Source of the DNA: Lonicera japonica
Lineage: Eukaryota > Streptophyta > Magnoliopsida > Dipsacales > Caprifoliaceae
Direction: 5' to 3'
Assembly (NCBI GenBank): GCA_021464415.1
Contig: CM038466.1
Coordinates: 32,766,833 to 32,830,832 of the forward strand
DNA length: 64,000 nucleotides
The notes beneath the pieces are model-generated. The model saw only the letters and a list, made by a program, of their open reading frames with translations, was not told the origin of the DNA and did not search any database. This document shows, piece after piece, positions 22,640 to 34,264 of this stretch. The first letter of the stretch is position 1, and each line of letters begins with the position of its first letter. Position numbers and translations under genes: made by a program.

Positions 22640-24344
22640 CCGGTCTCAATGCCATAGTGGTGGGAACATTTGCGATAAGAGCAGGGAACTTTTATAGGCA
22701 GTAGCTGTGTTAGTTGTAAAGCCGGGCCCATATCCTGAAGAATAAACCAAAGCATCGAAATTCTCTGACATAGCTTTAGAATCTTCATGTGAACCTTCCA
22801 CCCCATTATCAATATCACCCTCTTAGGCATTCACTAACTCATCATTTGTAGGCTCATCCACGAGATGAGGCATGTGTTGGGAGGGACCTCGGTAAGCTGA
22901 AAATGCTGGATCTAACTAAACTTTCAGAGACTGGAAAACTTTTGAACCGTGGTCAAGAGAGGACGTGAAGTATACTACAGCGACAGTACATGCCTCGAGG
23001 AGGTAACAACTATACCTTGAATCGAACCGGAACCCGAAACCTCTAATACACTCAAATTGCTGACCATATCCTGAACCAAACTAGAGCCCAAAGCCCCTGG
23101 CATAATCAAATTGCCGACAACTAAAACACTCAAAACTAGATCAGCAAGCAGCAACATAAGAATGGAGCAGAACCTAGAGATGTCTTGCCTATAGGAATGT
23201 CAGTATCCGAAATTACTGGCACAACCCCGGAGGTGGTAGCGATATTAGTAGAGGTCGAAGGACAAATTACCGGTATGTACTCTTGTCTAGTTTGAACCAT
23301 CAGGCTCTTCCCCCTGTGATGACGAGAACAACGAGAACGACCTTGGTGGCGATTAGTAGAATGAGCATGATCACCGCCCCTTATATCTGGGTTATAATAC
23401 TATCGACCTATTTATGAGCTTCCCTAGACTCAAAGAGCACGTGTCCAACCAGTCGATAAAACAAGCATTGTGTAGGCATGTTCTCATAAACAATGTCTAT
23501 TTTATTATAGACCCCAGTTCTCTTTACCGTGAGCTCATAACAATGATCTTTGCTGAAGTCAACCTTAACCAGAACCTGAGCAAACATACCCACCTCTTTA
23601 GCAGATGTGGCCTGGTTTATACGTAACAGAATACCCACTCCCTTAGCAATGGAAAGTAGAATAGCAGTGTGCCAATAATCCAAAGTAAGGCCGTAGAATT
23701 AGACGCAAACCTGTGCGGTTTTTCGAATCTATTTCTTAGGATATAAATCAGGTTCCCACTGCTATAATCTGAGTGTACCTGGTTTAAAGTTTACTCTACC
23801 ACTAGACCAAGCACGGGACATATCGTCCCTAAAAGGAAAAAATAAGCAACAAAATCCCCGTCCAAGGGGAGTGAATATAAGGTTGGGCATCGAATAATAC
23901 GCTATCAGTTTGTGGTGTACCACGTCAATTTTATAGGCCCAAGTGCCCTTAGATATAATCAATCTACCAATCAATGCATTATCAGAAGATTTCAAAGATT
24001 TTTTATATAACTCATCATTAGTACGAATTACAACTTCCTCACCTCGTATTATCGGATTAGGAATTGATGGCTTGTGAATATCCACTGGCGGGGATTTGAA
24101 CAGCTCAGCAAATTAAAGACTTGGCTTGGGGAGTAGTAGACTGTGCATGGGCTAGTGAATAATCATGAGATTCAGGAAGAGAGACTGTTTGAATGGATTT
24201 GGAACATGGATTTGTATTATTGGCAGCTTGAGTATAATTAGTAGCGTTAGAATGTGGGCCATTAACAACCGTGGACCCATATGGATGAGAGGCTCCAACC
24301 AATGGTGGTAACAAGTCGGCAGTAATAGTCCCACTAAGAGGCAA
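22640..24344 (-). pseudogene. LINE ORF1 (gag-like, DUF4283 / zinc-knuckle) remnant
   Basis: The open pieces at 24344-24105, 24085-23762 and 23683-23408 together resemble plant LINE ORF1. A Pro/Asn-rich N-terminus is followed by a DUF4283-like section with phrases such as WAYKIDVVHHKLIAYYSMPN. A CCHC zinc knuckle position (QCLFYRLVGHVLFE) follows, in which two of the expected cysteines have been replaced by Tyr/Leu and Phe. ORF1 products bind the element's RNA. Loss of the knuckle cysteines and several stops make this copy non-functional. DUF4283 assignment is by pattern and is less secure than the ORF2 domains. Confidence 0.6.
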
Positions 24345-24575
24345 AACCGTTAAAGCTTAACCTCCATAGCAGTATTGGGGACAGTATTGTTTGTTAAAAT
24401 CATTTCACACTAACATACAATAATAATAACCTTAATTTACCAACATTATTGTTTCCAATGCTAAAAGATTTGCATTATAACTACTGCTACTACATCTGAT
24501 TAATATGCCAATTTTCAGATTGAAAAATGTACTTTAAAGTTGTAATTTTCACTAAAACTGTGATTATTTTTGTAG

Positions 24576-24928
24576 GCACTATGTCTCAGCGTACACTCCC
24601 ATTCCGACGAGTGCATAGTGCACCACCGTCAGTTGGTGCACTCCCACGCGATCTGTCCGAGACTCGGCAAGATCAGCCTATTGTATATTTCTCTCTACCT
24701 TGACATCAAAACTTGTTCTTTCTTCATTTATGCATTATTTATTTTTTCGTTCACGTGCACATGAATTAAAAATTCAGGAAGGGAACAATGTTGATGATCC
24801 TCAAGGAGTGGTAGGAGCTGTTTGGATTGTTTATCTGAGACCGCTATACGTCCCTTTCCTTGTTACATGGGGGCGGATTGTGCGTTTTTACACATTTTTG
24901 AATGGACATTTTCTAGAGAGATTCACTG
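24576..24928 (+). CDS. Unrecognised gene, candidate exons 1-2
   Basis: The first exon (24576-24682) follows a T-rich tract ending in GTAG, and ATG lies at 24581. It encodes 34 residues, basic and Pro-rich, starting MSQRTLPFRRVHSAPP. The donor is ATT|GTATAT. The second exon (24778-24928) follows an AATTCAG acceptor, stays in phase 0, and encodes about 50 residues. These are mainly aromatic and hydrophobic (VGAVWIVYLRPLYVPFLV), a probable membrane-associated stretch, ending at ACTG|GTAAGT in phase 1. I recognise no family. The consistent phases and good splice sites argue for a real gene, but it might be a pseudogene. A LINE lies directly upstream. Confidence 0.5.
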
Positions 24929-24989
24929 GTAAGTGTAAAAATTTCCCTGCTATTTCGTTACCTTTTGCTTTACCTGATTGGCGTAGTAG

Positions 24990-25160
24990 TTAGAAACACC
25001 CATCACTTAATAAAAACAGTCTCTTGATAAAATAGTGTGATTAGGATGAAATATTTTAAATTTAGTCCCGAAAAGGAAAAATGAGCTCTTAATTTGAGAC
25101 GTGCTAAAAAAGAAAGAGGTACTATTAATTTGAGACTGGTTGAGGGAGTACATATTTGTT
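24990..25160. repeat. Stowaway-like MITE remnant
   Basis: A CTCTTAATTTGAGAC word at 25086 and an ATTAATTTGAGACTGGTTGAGGGAGTA end at about 25125-25151 resemble the inner and outer parts of Stowaway elements. The left end is degenerate. Confidence 0.35.
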
Positions 25161-25402
25161 ATGCGATGACATGGTTAAAAAGTATTAATCTGAGATGGAG
25201 TTGAGAAAAATCAGTTTAGAAGTCCCCTTTGCTTTCCTCTCATCGTGTAATGTGCTTCTAAGACTACAACATGAATGCAACGTTTAATGCTTATATGCGT
25301 TATCTAAATTAGTCTTCATGACACACTCTACGTGTGTGTAAATTGTTAGATAAAAATAGTAAATCATTGCATAGAATTAATAAATTATTACTTTTTTTTC
25401 CT

Positions 25403-25898
25403 GCTTTCACTGCCTTTAATGCCTTTTCTTTCCACTTGAGGAATTTTCTTTCTTATAACAATGCACTTTTTAGATTCTTTTATCTTGTACATGGGTGGAT
25501 ATATTCGCTCGCATTTTTCAAATATTTTTCATAGTGTTTTAATGTTTTATCACACTTGCACAATTTAACTTGAATATAAGTGTCTAGAGTTATGTATAGG
25601 TGTATTTGCTTTGGGTTATTATTTCTTGGAGTTTTTTATGTGAATTGTTTGCTTTCACTGCCTTTAATGCCTTTTCTTTCCACTTGAGGAATTTTCTTTC
25701 TTATAACAATGCACTTTTTAGATTCTTTTATCTTGTACATGGGTGGATATATTCGCTCGCATTTTTCAAATATTTTTCATAGTGTTTTAATGTTTTATCA
25801 CACTTGCACAATTTAACTTGAATATAAGTGTCTAGAGTTATGTATAGGTGTATTTGCTTTGGGTTATTATTTCTTGGAGTTTTTTACGTGAATTGTTG
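25403..25898 (+). repeat. Tandem duplication of a 248-bp unit
   Basis: Positions 25403-25650 and 25651-25898 are the same 248-bp sequence, with only about two differences near the end (GTTTTTTATGTG against GTTTTTTACGTG). It lies in the putative intron between exons 2 and 3 of the unknown gene. A weaker third echo follows near 25990-26030. The near-identity suggests a recent event. The identical 30-40 residue open frames in both copies are incidental. Confidence 0.9.
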
Positions 25899-26240
25899 CA
25901 ATCTCTCACTCTCTCTCTTATCTCCCTTTTTATTTCATTTTTCTTCACACTTTTTGATTGTCGTCTCCTTTTTGGATTTGTTTATCTATATGGGTGTATT
26001 TGCTTTAGGTCATTGTTTCCAAATATTGATCACACTATCAAAGTTAAAAAGGTTTTTTATTCATAGTGTATTTTGTATATGGATGTGTATTTCCTTCACG
26101 TTACCTTTCATTAAGTTTCTTGCATATATAGTTGTAATTTGTCTTTTCTTTCTTAATTTCTTTTTATTGCCTTTTGCTTTTGCCTTCATTTTTCTTTAAA
26201 TAGTATACCTTTTCAATTATTAGATTAATTACACATGCGT

Positions 26241-26599
26241 TTAGAGCATCTCCAACAATGCTCTCTATTTTAGAGAGCATTTTTTTCAAAATAGAGAGCA
26301 TTGTTTGAAATGAAGAGTGTTGTTTGAAGTGTATCTCCAACAATGCTCTCCATTTACAGTTCTATGAAGATACATGTCGCCATTTAATTGGATGTAACAA
26401 ATAAAAGAAAAAATTGGTGATTTTTTTAATGCAAAAGTATAAAATAGAGAGTCAAGGAGACTCTAAATCTAGAGAGCCAAACTAGGCTCTCTACTTTAAA
26501 TCTCTATTTTAGCTATGTTGTTGGAGTCTCATTTGTTAGTGTTGGCTAGCTATTATAACGAGGATTAGTATAATAGAGAGTCTCTTGGAGATGCTCTTA
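26241..26599. mobile_element. Tourist-like (PIF/Harbinger) MITE, 353 bp
   Basis: The element at 26244-26596 starts GAGCATCTCCAACA and ends TTGGAGATGCTC. It is flanked by TTA on both sides (26241-26243 and 26597-26599), the 3-bp duplication typical of PIF/Harbinger. Internal copies of CTCTCTATTTTAGAGAG make further small palindromes. It lies in the intron of the unknown plus-strand gene. Confidence 0.75.
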
Positions 26600-27726
26600 G
26601 CCAGTTTAGTGTATGATTTGTTGCATTTATTTTTGTATATTTACTATATTTTCCTTTCCGTTTATGCATTTAAAAAAAACACTTTTTTTTGAAATAATAA
26701 ATCTTTGAACCGATATTGAAAAAAAGCAAATTGGTTTTTTCTTGAATCATCTTTTAAAAAAGATTTAATTAAATTGAGTTTTTAATTGAAATGACAAAAA
26801 TACCCTTGATTCTAACTAATTTAACTTGGACGGAAGTAAGAGACAAATTAAGGCTTGGTTAAGAATTTAAGCGTCAAAATTTGGCATTATTTAGTATCAA
26901 GGTCAAAATGAGACTGAGTGAATAATTTATGAGTAATTAGGATAGTTTATTAATTTGTTTTTATTGTTTTGTATTAAGAGTTAAGCCTTTTTATTAAGAT
27001 ATAGTTAAGGCCATTTGTAATGCTATATCTTTGTAATAAAATATGGGTCATTTAAACATGTACCCTTAGAGCCGTTGTTAAGCATTATATATGGAAAGTA
27101 TAAGTATTTAATATGCATTATATTACGGCAGAAATTATCTTGTAAGACATTATTTTTTTTTTCATTCATAATATAATTGTCATATGCCTCAAGGGCACGT
27201 GTTAACATTTTTCATAAAATATAGGAAAAAAAAACCTTTTTCGATGCTACCTTTTTACAAGAGTTTCTATATATAAGTGTTTAGAATTGTGTATAGTTGT
27301 ACCTGTTTTGGAGACCCCCCCTCTCTCTCTTACCATTTCCTTCACACTTCTTGTTTATTTGCATTAGCGAGAACTCATATATATAAATAGTTATTCAGTA
27401 GAAACCTTATTTCTCGGTTATAGATACTCTATTTCTTGGTTAAAGATAGACTGAGAAAAAAGTATTTGTGTCCCCCTTCCTTTAAAAACTGGGGCAGCAT
27501 CTTTTAAATAAAATTTTGAGGATGGCATCTTAGTGTTTTTTTTTTCTACTCAGAGACTGGAGCCTAATGTTTTTAGAACACCTCAGGTTATTTATTTTGT
27601 TTCTTGCTCATGAAATTTTAGTTGCAAAAATTAATTAAAATAATAATTCTCCATGTTTTATACAATATCACCTTATATTCCAATTGTTTCACTGACTAAA
27701 TTTTGAAACATCAACTGTGTTTCCAG

Positions 27727-27980
27727 CCCAGGAGGCCGAAGAAGACCATCACCATCCCTCCTCTCCTCCTGCGTTTCTAGGCCAAGAGGCCGAAGACTAT
27801 CGCCATCCCTCATCTCCTCTTGCAGATAGTTTGCCACCTGAGGTGTCACCGCCTCCTGACTCCGATATTACATTTCCAGGCCAAGAGGCCGAAGAAGACT
27901 ATCGCCATCCCTCCTCTCCTCTTGCAGATAGTTTGCCACCTGAGGTGTCACCACCTCCTGACTCCAATATTACATACACA
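27727..27980 (+). CDS. Unrecognised gene, candidate Pro-rich exon 3 with internal repeat
   Basis: The acceptor is TTTCCAG at 27721-27726. Joined to the phase-1 donor at 24928, it opens with TAQEAEEDHHHP and continues for 84 codons to ACACA|GTTAGT. The exon holds a partial and two nearly complete copies of an acidic then Pro/Ser-rich unit, of the form GQEAEEDYRHPSSPLADSLP followed by PEVSPPPDSDI. The last two differ at few bases, so the duplication is young. The composition suggests a disordered, extracytoplasmic or linker segment. The intron before it is 2.8 kb. Function is unknown. Confidence 0.5.
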
Positions 27981-28059
27981 GTTAGTATAAAAAATCATTA
28001 TATGATTTCAATTTTCTTTTCTATTTGTCTTTCTAGTAGCTACTAAAATATCCGGCTAA

Positions 28060-28246
28060 TATATTGAATTCCAAAATGAAATTGAACCCGCGACACCTAG
28101 TATTCCGAGCATGAACATCTCAAGCACTTCGAGTACACCAGTCATTCCACCTTATATACATGCGGAACATATCAACTATATTGCTGCAACTAAATGGATG
28201 GTCATATTTGGGGGGCTAGCAATTGGCTATGCGTTCGATGTCATGG
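28060..28246 (+). CDS. Unrecognised gene, candidate membrane-segment exon 4
   Basis: An open frame from 28060 gives a Ser/Thr/Pro-rich stretch (SIPSMNISSTSSTPVIPPYI). A probable membrane helix follows (WMVIFGGLAIGYAF), ending DVMG at the donor ATGG|GTATGC (28246). The left boundary is unresolved. The best acceptor (CACCTAG, 28100), with a CTAAT branch-point-like word at 28056-28060, does not fit the phase of exon 3. A frameshift, an unseen exon or pseudogenisation is therefore possible. Two downstream exons fit in phase. One, at 56457, extends the protein by a second hydrophobic segment. The other, after TTGTTGTAG at 28466, adds three codons and a stop. Confidence 0.4.
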
Positions 28247-29465
28247 GTATGCTTCTTTTTTATTCAATTTAAAATGCAAGTATTTCAATATCTTTCATGA
28301 GGGATATGTCTTTACCACTCTGGCCCCTCCAATATTGCTTTAAGGTTTTCCAATTTCAATTGGTAGAATTCTTGGCTTGTTGATATTTTGCTCTCGGTCG
28401 GATGATATGGTTAGGTGTCAGAAGTATCATTTATGTTGACTTTGCTATTTCTATGTTTGTTGTAGAAAATCAATAGAACCCATTGGCATGGAAGTGAACA
28501 ACATCTAGCCAGACAAGATATAAAACAAAGACAATTCTAGGTTTTCTTGAATTTAGTTATGCAGTAGTTAAAAGGAATGGGACTTGATTTGAAAAATTTA
28601 TAAATAAATTCTTAGGATTTAATATTTGATTTCATCTAATGAATAATTGAATTCCTTACTAAAATTTTAGGACGCGTTTAAAATTTCTCTTATGAAGAAA
28701 AAGAAACAGACATAGAGGTAGGTATATATATATATATGCATATATATACAATTAATTACCTAGTATGCCAAAAAGGATCATTAAATCCTCTTCTTCATCC
28801 TTAAGCTAGCACTGTTTAATGCTGAACTCTGACCTCTTGTTAGCAACCTTTTGTTTTGGGGGCCAAAGGAGATAAATAAACTACAACCATAATAAATCAA
28901 AGCTAAAATGATTAGTTTGTATACTGAATTCTAAGAATGTAAACATGAAATGATTAAAATGTTGAGATTGCTACATGCTTTTTCAAGGGTAAACTTTACC
29001 TTTACGCATGTTAGGCACCAAAATTGTATTACATGTGAAAATTTACAACCACATGCTCAATTACTTTTACAAACTGTTATCGGAGGTATACTAATTGTTA
29101 TAAACAATTTTGTGAAACTTATGCCACAAAATTCTTGATAATTCTAATTGTTACCAAATAATTATCGGAGGTATACTAATTGTTATAAACAGTATATAAC
29201 AATATTAAAGTTGTTACCAATTAGTATACTAATAATAATATACATACAATTAATTGTAAATATCAAACGCGAGATTGTAAATAACAATTAGTATAATTAA
29301 ACAGTGTTTCACATTAATTAAGATGATTACCAATTTTATAACGATTGTAAATAACAATTAGTATAACAATGGCATTTGTTTATGGCAGACGCGAGATTGT
29401 AAATGTGTTTCACATTTACAATTAGTAAATAACAATTAGTATAATTAGAAAAGATGATTACCAAA
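28247..29465. other. Non-coding; short scrambled repeats of ACAATTAGTATAA
   Basis: Words such as TAACAATTAGTATA, ATTATCGGAGGTATACTAATTGTTATAAAC and GACGCGAGATTGTAAAT recur at irregular spacing between 29075 and 29465. This looks like locally shuffled sequence. No gene was found. Confidence 0.4.
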
Positions 29466-29469
29466 TTTT

Positions 29470-30338
29470 GATTAGAAAAGATGAAGGAATTAATATTTAC
29501 AATCTCGCGTTTGATGCAGTTTAATTCGAGGAACTGATTAAAGTAAATGTATAATTAAGAATGATTTGATTTGTTTATTTTCCAACATTAATTAAGATGA
29601 TTCAAAATCTGGAAAATTTTATATTCACAGTTCCATGGTATTTGTTTAGGATTGCATTTAACAGTGTTTCGATTAAGTTTTGGATGTGAGCTAAACAATC
29701 TCTCAGTTTTATCTTTTTTTCTCAATTCTGTGGGAAAATTAGTGTCTCTGGTTACAAATGATGAGCCACTTCCTGACCATGGCAGGAAAAGGCATACGGA
29801 GGTTGTGAATCTGAGAAGCATGAAAAGTTTATCTGGATTTGCCAGCGGTACTGTTTGCTTTACAGAGTTTGGGTGCTGCTGAAAGATGTTGCAACAAAAC
29901 CAGTTTATGGCAGACGACATTCAGTGGTTAGCAACAACTCTATTTCACTTTACTTACTTCATTACTCCTTGATTTTAGCGTTTGTTTCTAACAAAATTCT
30001 TTGATTAGAAAAGATGAAGGAATTAAAATTTACAATCTCGCGTTTGATGCTGTTTAATTTGAGGAACTGATTAAAGTAAATGTCTAATTAAGAATGATTT
30101 GATTTGTTTATTTTCCAACATTAATTAAGATGATTCAAAATCTGGAAAATTTTATATTCACAATTCCATGGTATTTGTTTAGGATTGAATTTAACAGTGT
30201 TTCGATTAAGTTTTGGATGCGAGCTAAACAATCTCTCAGTTTTATCTTTTTTTCTCAATTTTGTGGGACAATTAGTGTCTCTGGTACAAATGATGAGCCT
30301 CTTCCTGACCATGGCAAGAAAAGGCAGACGGAAGTTTA
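29470..30338 (+). repeat. Direct duplication of a roughly 335-bp segment
   Basis: Positions 29470-29805 and 30003-30338 are the same sequence with a few differences, spaced 533 bp apart. Both run from GATTAGAAAAGATGAAGGAATT to CATGGCA.GAAAAGGCA.ACGGA.GTT. Each copy ends with the same possible coding phrase, NDEPLPDHG(R/K)KR. Only the first copy continues into 29806-29880. Confidence 0.85.
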
Positions 30339-30497
30339 ATTAGTGTACTCTTTTTCTGTGTTGAAAATGAGGAGGTAATAGGTTATTTAAGTCTCCGTTT
30401 GATAACAAGTTTGAAAATGATTATTGGAAGGTTGACCAAGAGGGTTGGTTCTTTTTTGTGATTTAAGTGATTTTCTGTTGAAATTGTTGAGAAGGTT

Positions 30498-30860
30498 TTA
30501 ACTTTCTGACTATAGGGCCTATACTCTCCAGAGGCATACGACAATCAATGCAGCAGCAGATTTTCATGGTACTTACATCCAAAACTATTGAAGTGCAGGT
30601 TTATGTTCTTAGGTTTTCTTAATCATTGCCCACTTTGTTAATATTTTAGTTGGTTCAGATGATGGGCATGAAGAACTATTGGCTGCTGCCAACGATGTTA
30701 TCACTCCTAGTACCGCTTATCTTCAGATTTGGTATACTAATTTCAGAAATGCGACTCTCAATATGCGAATTCCGAAACAGGAAACTGTAAGTATTAATTT
30801 GGAGAGGATTACTTCCCTGGTTCACTTGGGATACGTAAAAAGCGGTATAATATTTATTAT
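30498..30860 (+). pseudogene. Fragment of an SR-repetitive-matrix-like conserved plant protein
   Basis: The first piece (to donor CATG|GTACTT at 30568) reads DYRAYTLQRHTTINAAADF. The second (30650-30786, after ATATTTTAG) continues in phase as VGSDDGHEELLAAANDVI and ends at GAAACT|GTAAGT. From memory, the joined text resembles a conserved motif of a large plant family annotated only as uncharacterised or serine/arginine repetitive matrix-like. There the order is RAYTRQKH, then AADFLVGSDDGHEELLAAAN. After VI the similarity seems to continue in another frame. The rest of the long protein is absent, so this is a broken fragment. The parent function is not established. Confidence 0.55.
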
Positions 30861-30933
30861 CTTTCACACCTTTTCAATTGTTTTGTTTATAATTAAGAGG
30901 TGAGTAAGGAGGGAGAATGGAAGATAAGTAAAT

Positions 30934-31048
30934 TGCATAACCTTTGAGATTGAGCTTAAGAAACTTTTTTTTTTTTCCTTTGGATGATTAGCATTGTACA
31001 TCTATCTCAAATCAAGAGTTGCACTTTGATATTTCATATTTTCCAAAT
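30934..31048 (+). repeat. Stowaway-like MITE remnant, copy 1
   Basis: This resembles 35270-35400 in the same orientation. Both share TAACCTTTGAGATTG, then a poly(T) run, then GTACATC, AATTAAGAGT / AATCAAGAGT and CACTTTGATATTTCAT. This copy is cut on its right by the LINE fragment at 31058. Confidence 0.5.
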
Positions 31049-31681
31049 CTACATATGTTTTACAAAGTAATGCCACTGCTGCTGCTGGTTTTTTAGGTGA
31101 AGTTGACGCTTCTGCTGCAATGCATTCAAGCGCAGAAAATTTGCAGGCCACTAACAGGACGTGGGCTGCGCCTATGGCTGGTTTCTTGAAGTGCAATGTT
31201 GACGCCACTCTTTTTTCCAACCCAAATAAAATGGGCTTTGGCGGAATTGTTCACAACACCGACACTTTATAGTTGCTTGTCAAGGGTCGATGGAAGGTAA
31301 ATTCAGTCCCCTGCTAGCCAAGGCCTTGAGTTTGCGCGAGTTGCTCAGTTGGTTGAAGAACAAGAACTTGGGTAGCTTGATAATAGAAGTCGATTCTCAA
31401 TTATTGTTTCATGCTTGTAATGATTCGATGTCCAATTTATCTAGTCTAGGATTGATAGTTGATGATTGTAAGGCCTTAATCTTGGCCATGAATCAGTGTC
31501 ATGTTAGGTTCGTTTACTGATCTGCGAATGTAGTCGCTCATTCTCTTGCTAGGGTGTCAGATTATGTGTCTGGTTTGAAGGAGTGGACTAATGCCCTCCG
31601 TTTATTTCTGATGTAATGTTTCGAGATTTGAATTAATATATTCCGTTTTCTTGGTGTCAAAAAAAAAAAATTCTACATACG
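31048..31681 (+). mobile_element. 5'-truncated LINE insertion with poly(A) and duplication
   Basis: The insert at about 31058-31670 contains only the RNase H-like end of a LINE and terminates in an A run at 31659-31670. The flanks tctacatatg (31048-31057) and tctacatacg (31672-31681) form a 10-bp duplication with one change. Truncation at the 5' end is usual for LINE insertions made by target-primed reverse transcription. Confidence 0.65.
31088..31618 (+). pseudogene. RNase H-like (RVT_3) C-terminal domain of a LINE
   Basis: The first part reads FLKCNVDATLF...GFGGIVHN. After a +1 frameshift near 31268 it continues GSMEGKFSPLLAKALSLREL, then IIEVDSQLLFHACN, then CHVRFV, and ends past SANVVAHSLARVSD at a stop near 31616. 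This is the order of the RVT_3 domain of plant L1 elements, including the D...E...D pattern. The frameshift and an internal stop after RFVY make it inactive. Confidence 0.75.
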
Positions 31682-34264
31682 TGGAAATTACTACACGTGA
31701 AATTACTATATATGAAATTTCTCCACTTAAAATTAATACACTTAAAAGTTTTGGGGTTTTTTTTTCTATTATACAAGTTTAGATGTATTTTTAAAGATTT
31801 GTTTAATAACACAATTCATTAAACGCTATCCCTAAATCAATTTTACATATACATATTTTTAAAGATTTATTTAATAAGACAACTCATTAAATACTATTCC
31901 AAATTAATTTTAAATATAAGAATTTTAAAAAAATTGATTAATAAAACAACTCATAAAACACCATATCTATGTAAGTAAGAGTCTTGTCATTTGTAATACC
32001 AAACAACGAGCATTTCCGAGAAATCAAATATATATATCCAATGTGTTCAGAAATATAATTACTTCTTAGAATTGTAGGTACATTAATAAAATATTTAATA
32101 ACAAAATTTTGTCCCTTTAATGTTACAAGACCAAAATTTTAATAAAAATGATAGCTTGGTTTAGGTTGGGTTGAAAATTTTGGAACCATCCAAGAAAAAT
32201 TGTTGGAGCAGGAATAAAACTTAAGCCGTAAAAGTAAAATATTTAAATCCTTATCATAAATATCAATGTAAATAATAATTTTATCGAATCTAACAAGAAG
32301 AAAAATTGTTAGTATGTATATATATCCCAAATTATTTGCACTTATTTATACCTTACGTGTTACATAACACTAATTCTACATTCAATTATCAACACTAACG
32401 TCAATATTCAATATTGTATTCATTAATGTCTAACTAAGTAGAATTTTTTTTTCTAAAACAAGTATGCTATTTACATGATGTGCAAATTTTAATTTTTAAT
32501 ATTTTCTGTTTAATTTAAGAAAATAAAGTACATAAAATATTATTATAAATAATCATAAGAAAAATTATGTTTATTTTTCAAAAAAAAAAAAAAAAAACTC
32601 TATAAACACAAAAGTCCATGTTGTTTTTCAAGATGAATAAGTACTATATATATATATACATATATTTAAAATATTTTGTTTGACGTTTAGTAGAAGAGAA
32701 CTATATATCCTATATTAATTTAAACTTGTGAACCCGCCTATTTGAAAGTTAAATGTTTTTAAACTTATGAATATGGTGTTTTTATCATAAGAGATAAAAA
32801 TAATGATAAATGATATAATTAATAGTTTTAAATATATTTATCTCCATTAACTAAATATATTAGGGTAAGAATAAGCAATCCAAATGACAAATAAGAATTT
32901 AAAAGCTATGAAGAGAAAAATTGAAAATACATAAATAAATAAAAGTAATAAATAATGGACACGTGGCATGCTTTCATTGAAAGAGAGCATTTTACTTATA
33001 TGATGATGATATTAGTTATGTTTAATATTTATATTCATTAGTGTCTAGTTTGGAAGAATTTTTATTCTAAAATATTAGTTACCTTTAATGATAACTATTG
33101 CATAATTAATATTGTCATGGGTTACAAAAATGTTGAGAACAAAATTAGATGAGTGCATACTTTATGATGAGAATAAATTATCATTCTCCAATATTTAAAA
33201 ACTAACCTTTAATTTTATCCAATATCCTAAATAAACAATGATAGTAATAAAATTCTAATTTTTTCTCTGATCAGCAAAAAGTTTCTTTCATCAGCAAAAA
33301 GGGGTGTGAGTGGATTTGTTTGAAATAATATGAAGGGAGATATCACAATATTTTAGGTTAATGATTTTTCCCATTCACTTTACATTTTTTCAACAAAGCA
33401 AAACATGTCTTTTATGTGATGCACCACTTGTCTCCGAAAATCATTTAATTGTGATGGACTAAAAGGTTTGTAGAAATAAACTAGAAAGTGATTTGGGAAA
33501 AATTATTTAACAACTTGAAAACAACTTATAAAAAAAATCTTAAACAAAGCTGTAATGATACTAAATATATACTTAATAAGTTTTATTCATTGAATTCTCA
33601 ATGTAGTGAAAATCATTTTTAATTTAAAGAGTTGTTCAAGCAAATGAAATGTTTGTGCCTATTTGTTTGATTGTTATCTAAAATAAAGAAAAAAATATTA
33701 CACTATTTTTTGGTGTACATGCAGTTATTTTGCATCAAAATATAAAAGAGTGTAAAAGTAAATGTATGTGCAATTATTTTGTATCAAAATATGGACAAAA
33801 TTTTAAAAATAAGAGTCTTATCATTTGCAATGCCAACCAAATATAATTACATTTTCTTTACAAATTAGTCCCTCTAGCAGCATTTACGGGTAATCAACTA
33901 TAGCCATCGTGTTAAGAAATATATATTTTTTACTTATTAGATTTGTAGGTGCAACTATAAATAACACTGTACAACTTGCATGTTTCTAAAATAGAATTTA
34001 CCCGTTTAAGAATGTTACTATACTACTTTGCACGTACAATTCGTGAATAGCTCATATGTATATAATTTAAGGGAAAAAATTCAAAAAATATAATAGATTG
34101 CCCAATCGATAAGTATGAGCTAATATTATTTAGTACACAAGGTTTGAATCCTCTTAAATGCATATTTTGTTAAAAAGGAAAAAAGAAATTGAAAGAGCAA
34201 GACTGAAATCACAAGTATGAAAGAACCCGGAGAGTTGAAATCTATCTAAGCTTCATATAATAGT
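31682..34264. other. AT-rich interval, no recognised gene
   Basis: This is long AT-rich sequence with poly(A)/poly(T) runs (32580-32598) and TA runs. The phrase TTTGCATCAAAATATA recurs near 33730 and 33780. No coding region, RNA gene or clear element was found. Confidence 0.5.

Larger units (their letters stand above)
18480..24420 (-). mobile_element. Decayed full-length LINE (L1-like) retrotransposon
   Basis: Reading the minus strand from 24.3 kb down gives the plant L1 order. It is a gag-like ORF1, then an endonuclease, reverse transcriptase, a zinc-binding zf-RVT domain and an RNase H-like domain. Every part is split by stops and frameshifts. End points are approximate because no target-site duplication or poly(A) tail was recognised. 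It lies between the large repeat and the first exon of the unknown plus-strand gene. Confidence 0.8.

Noticed and set aside
25403..25898. CRISPR-like or satellite array
   Set aside because: There are only two long adjoining copies without spacers, in plant DNA; a simple tandem duplication explains it.
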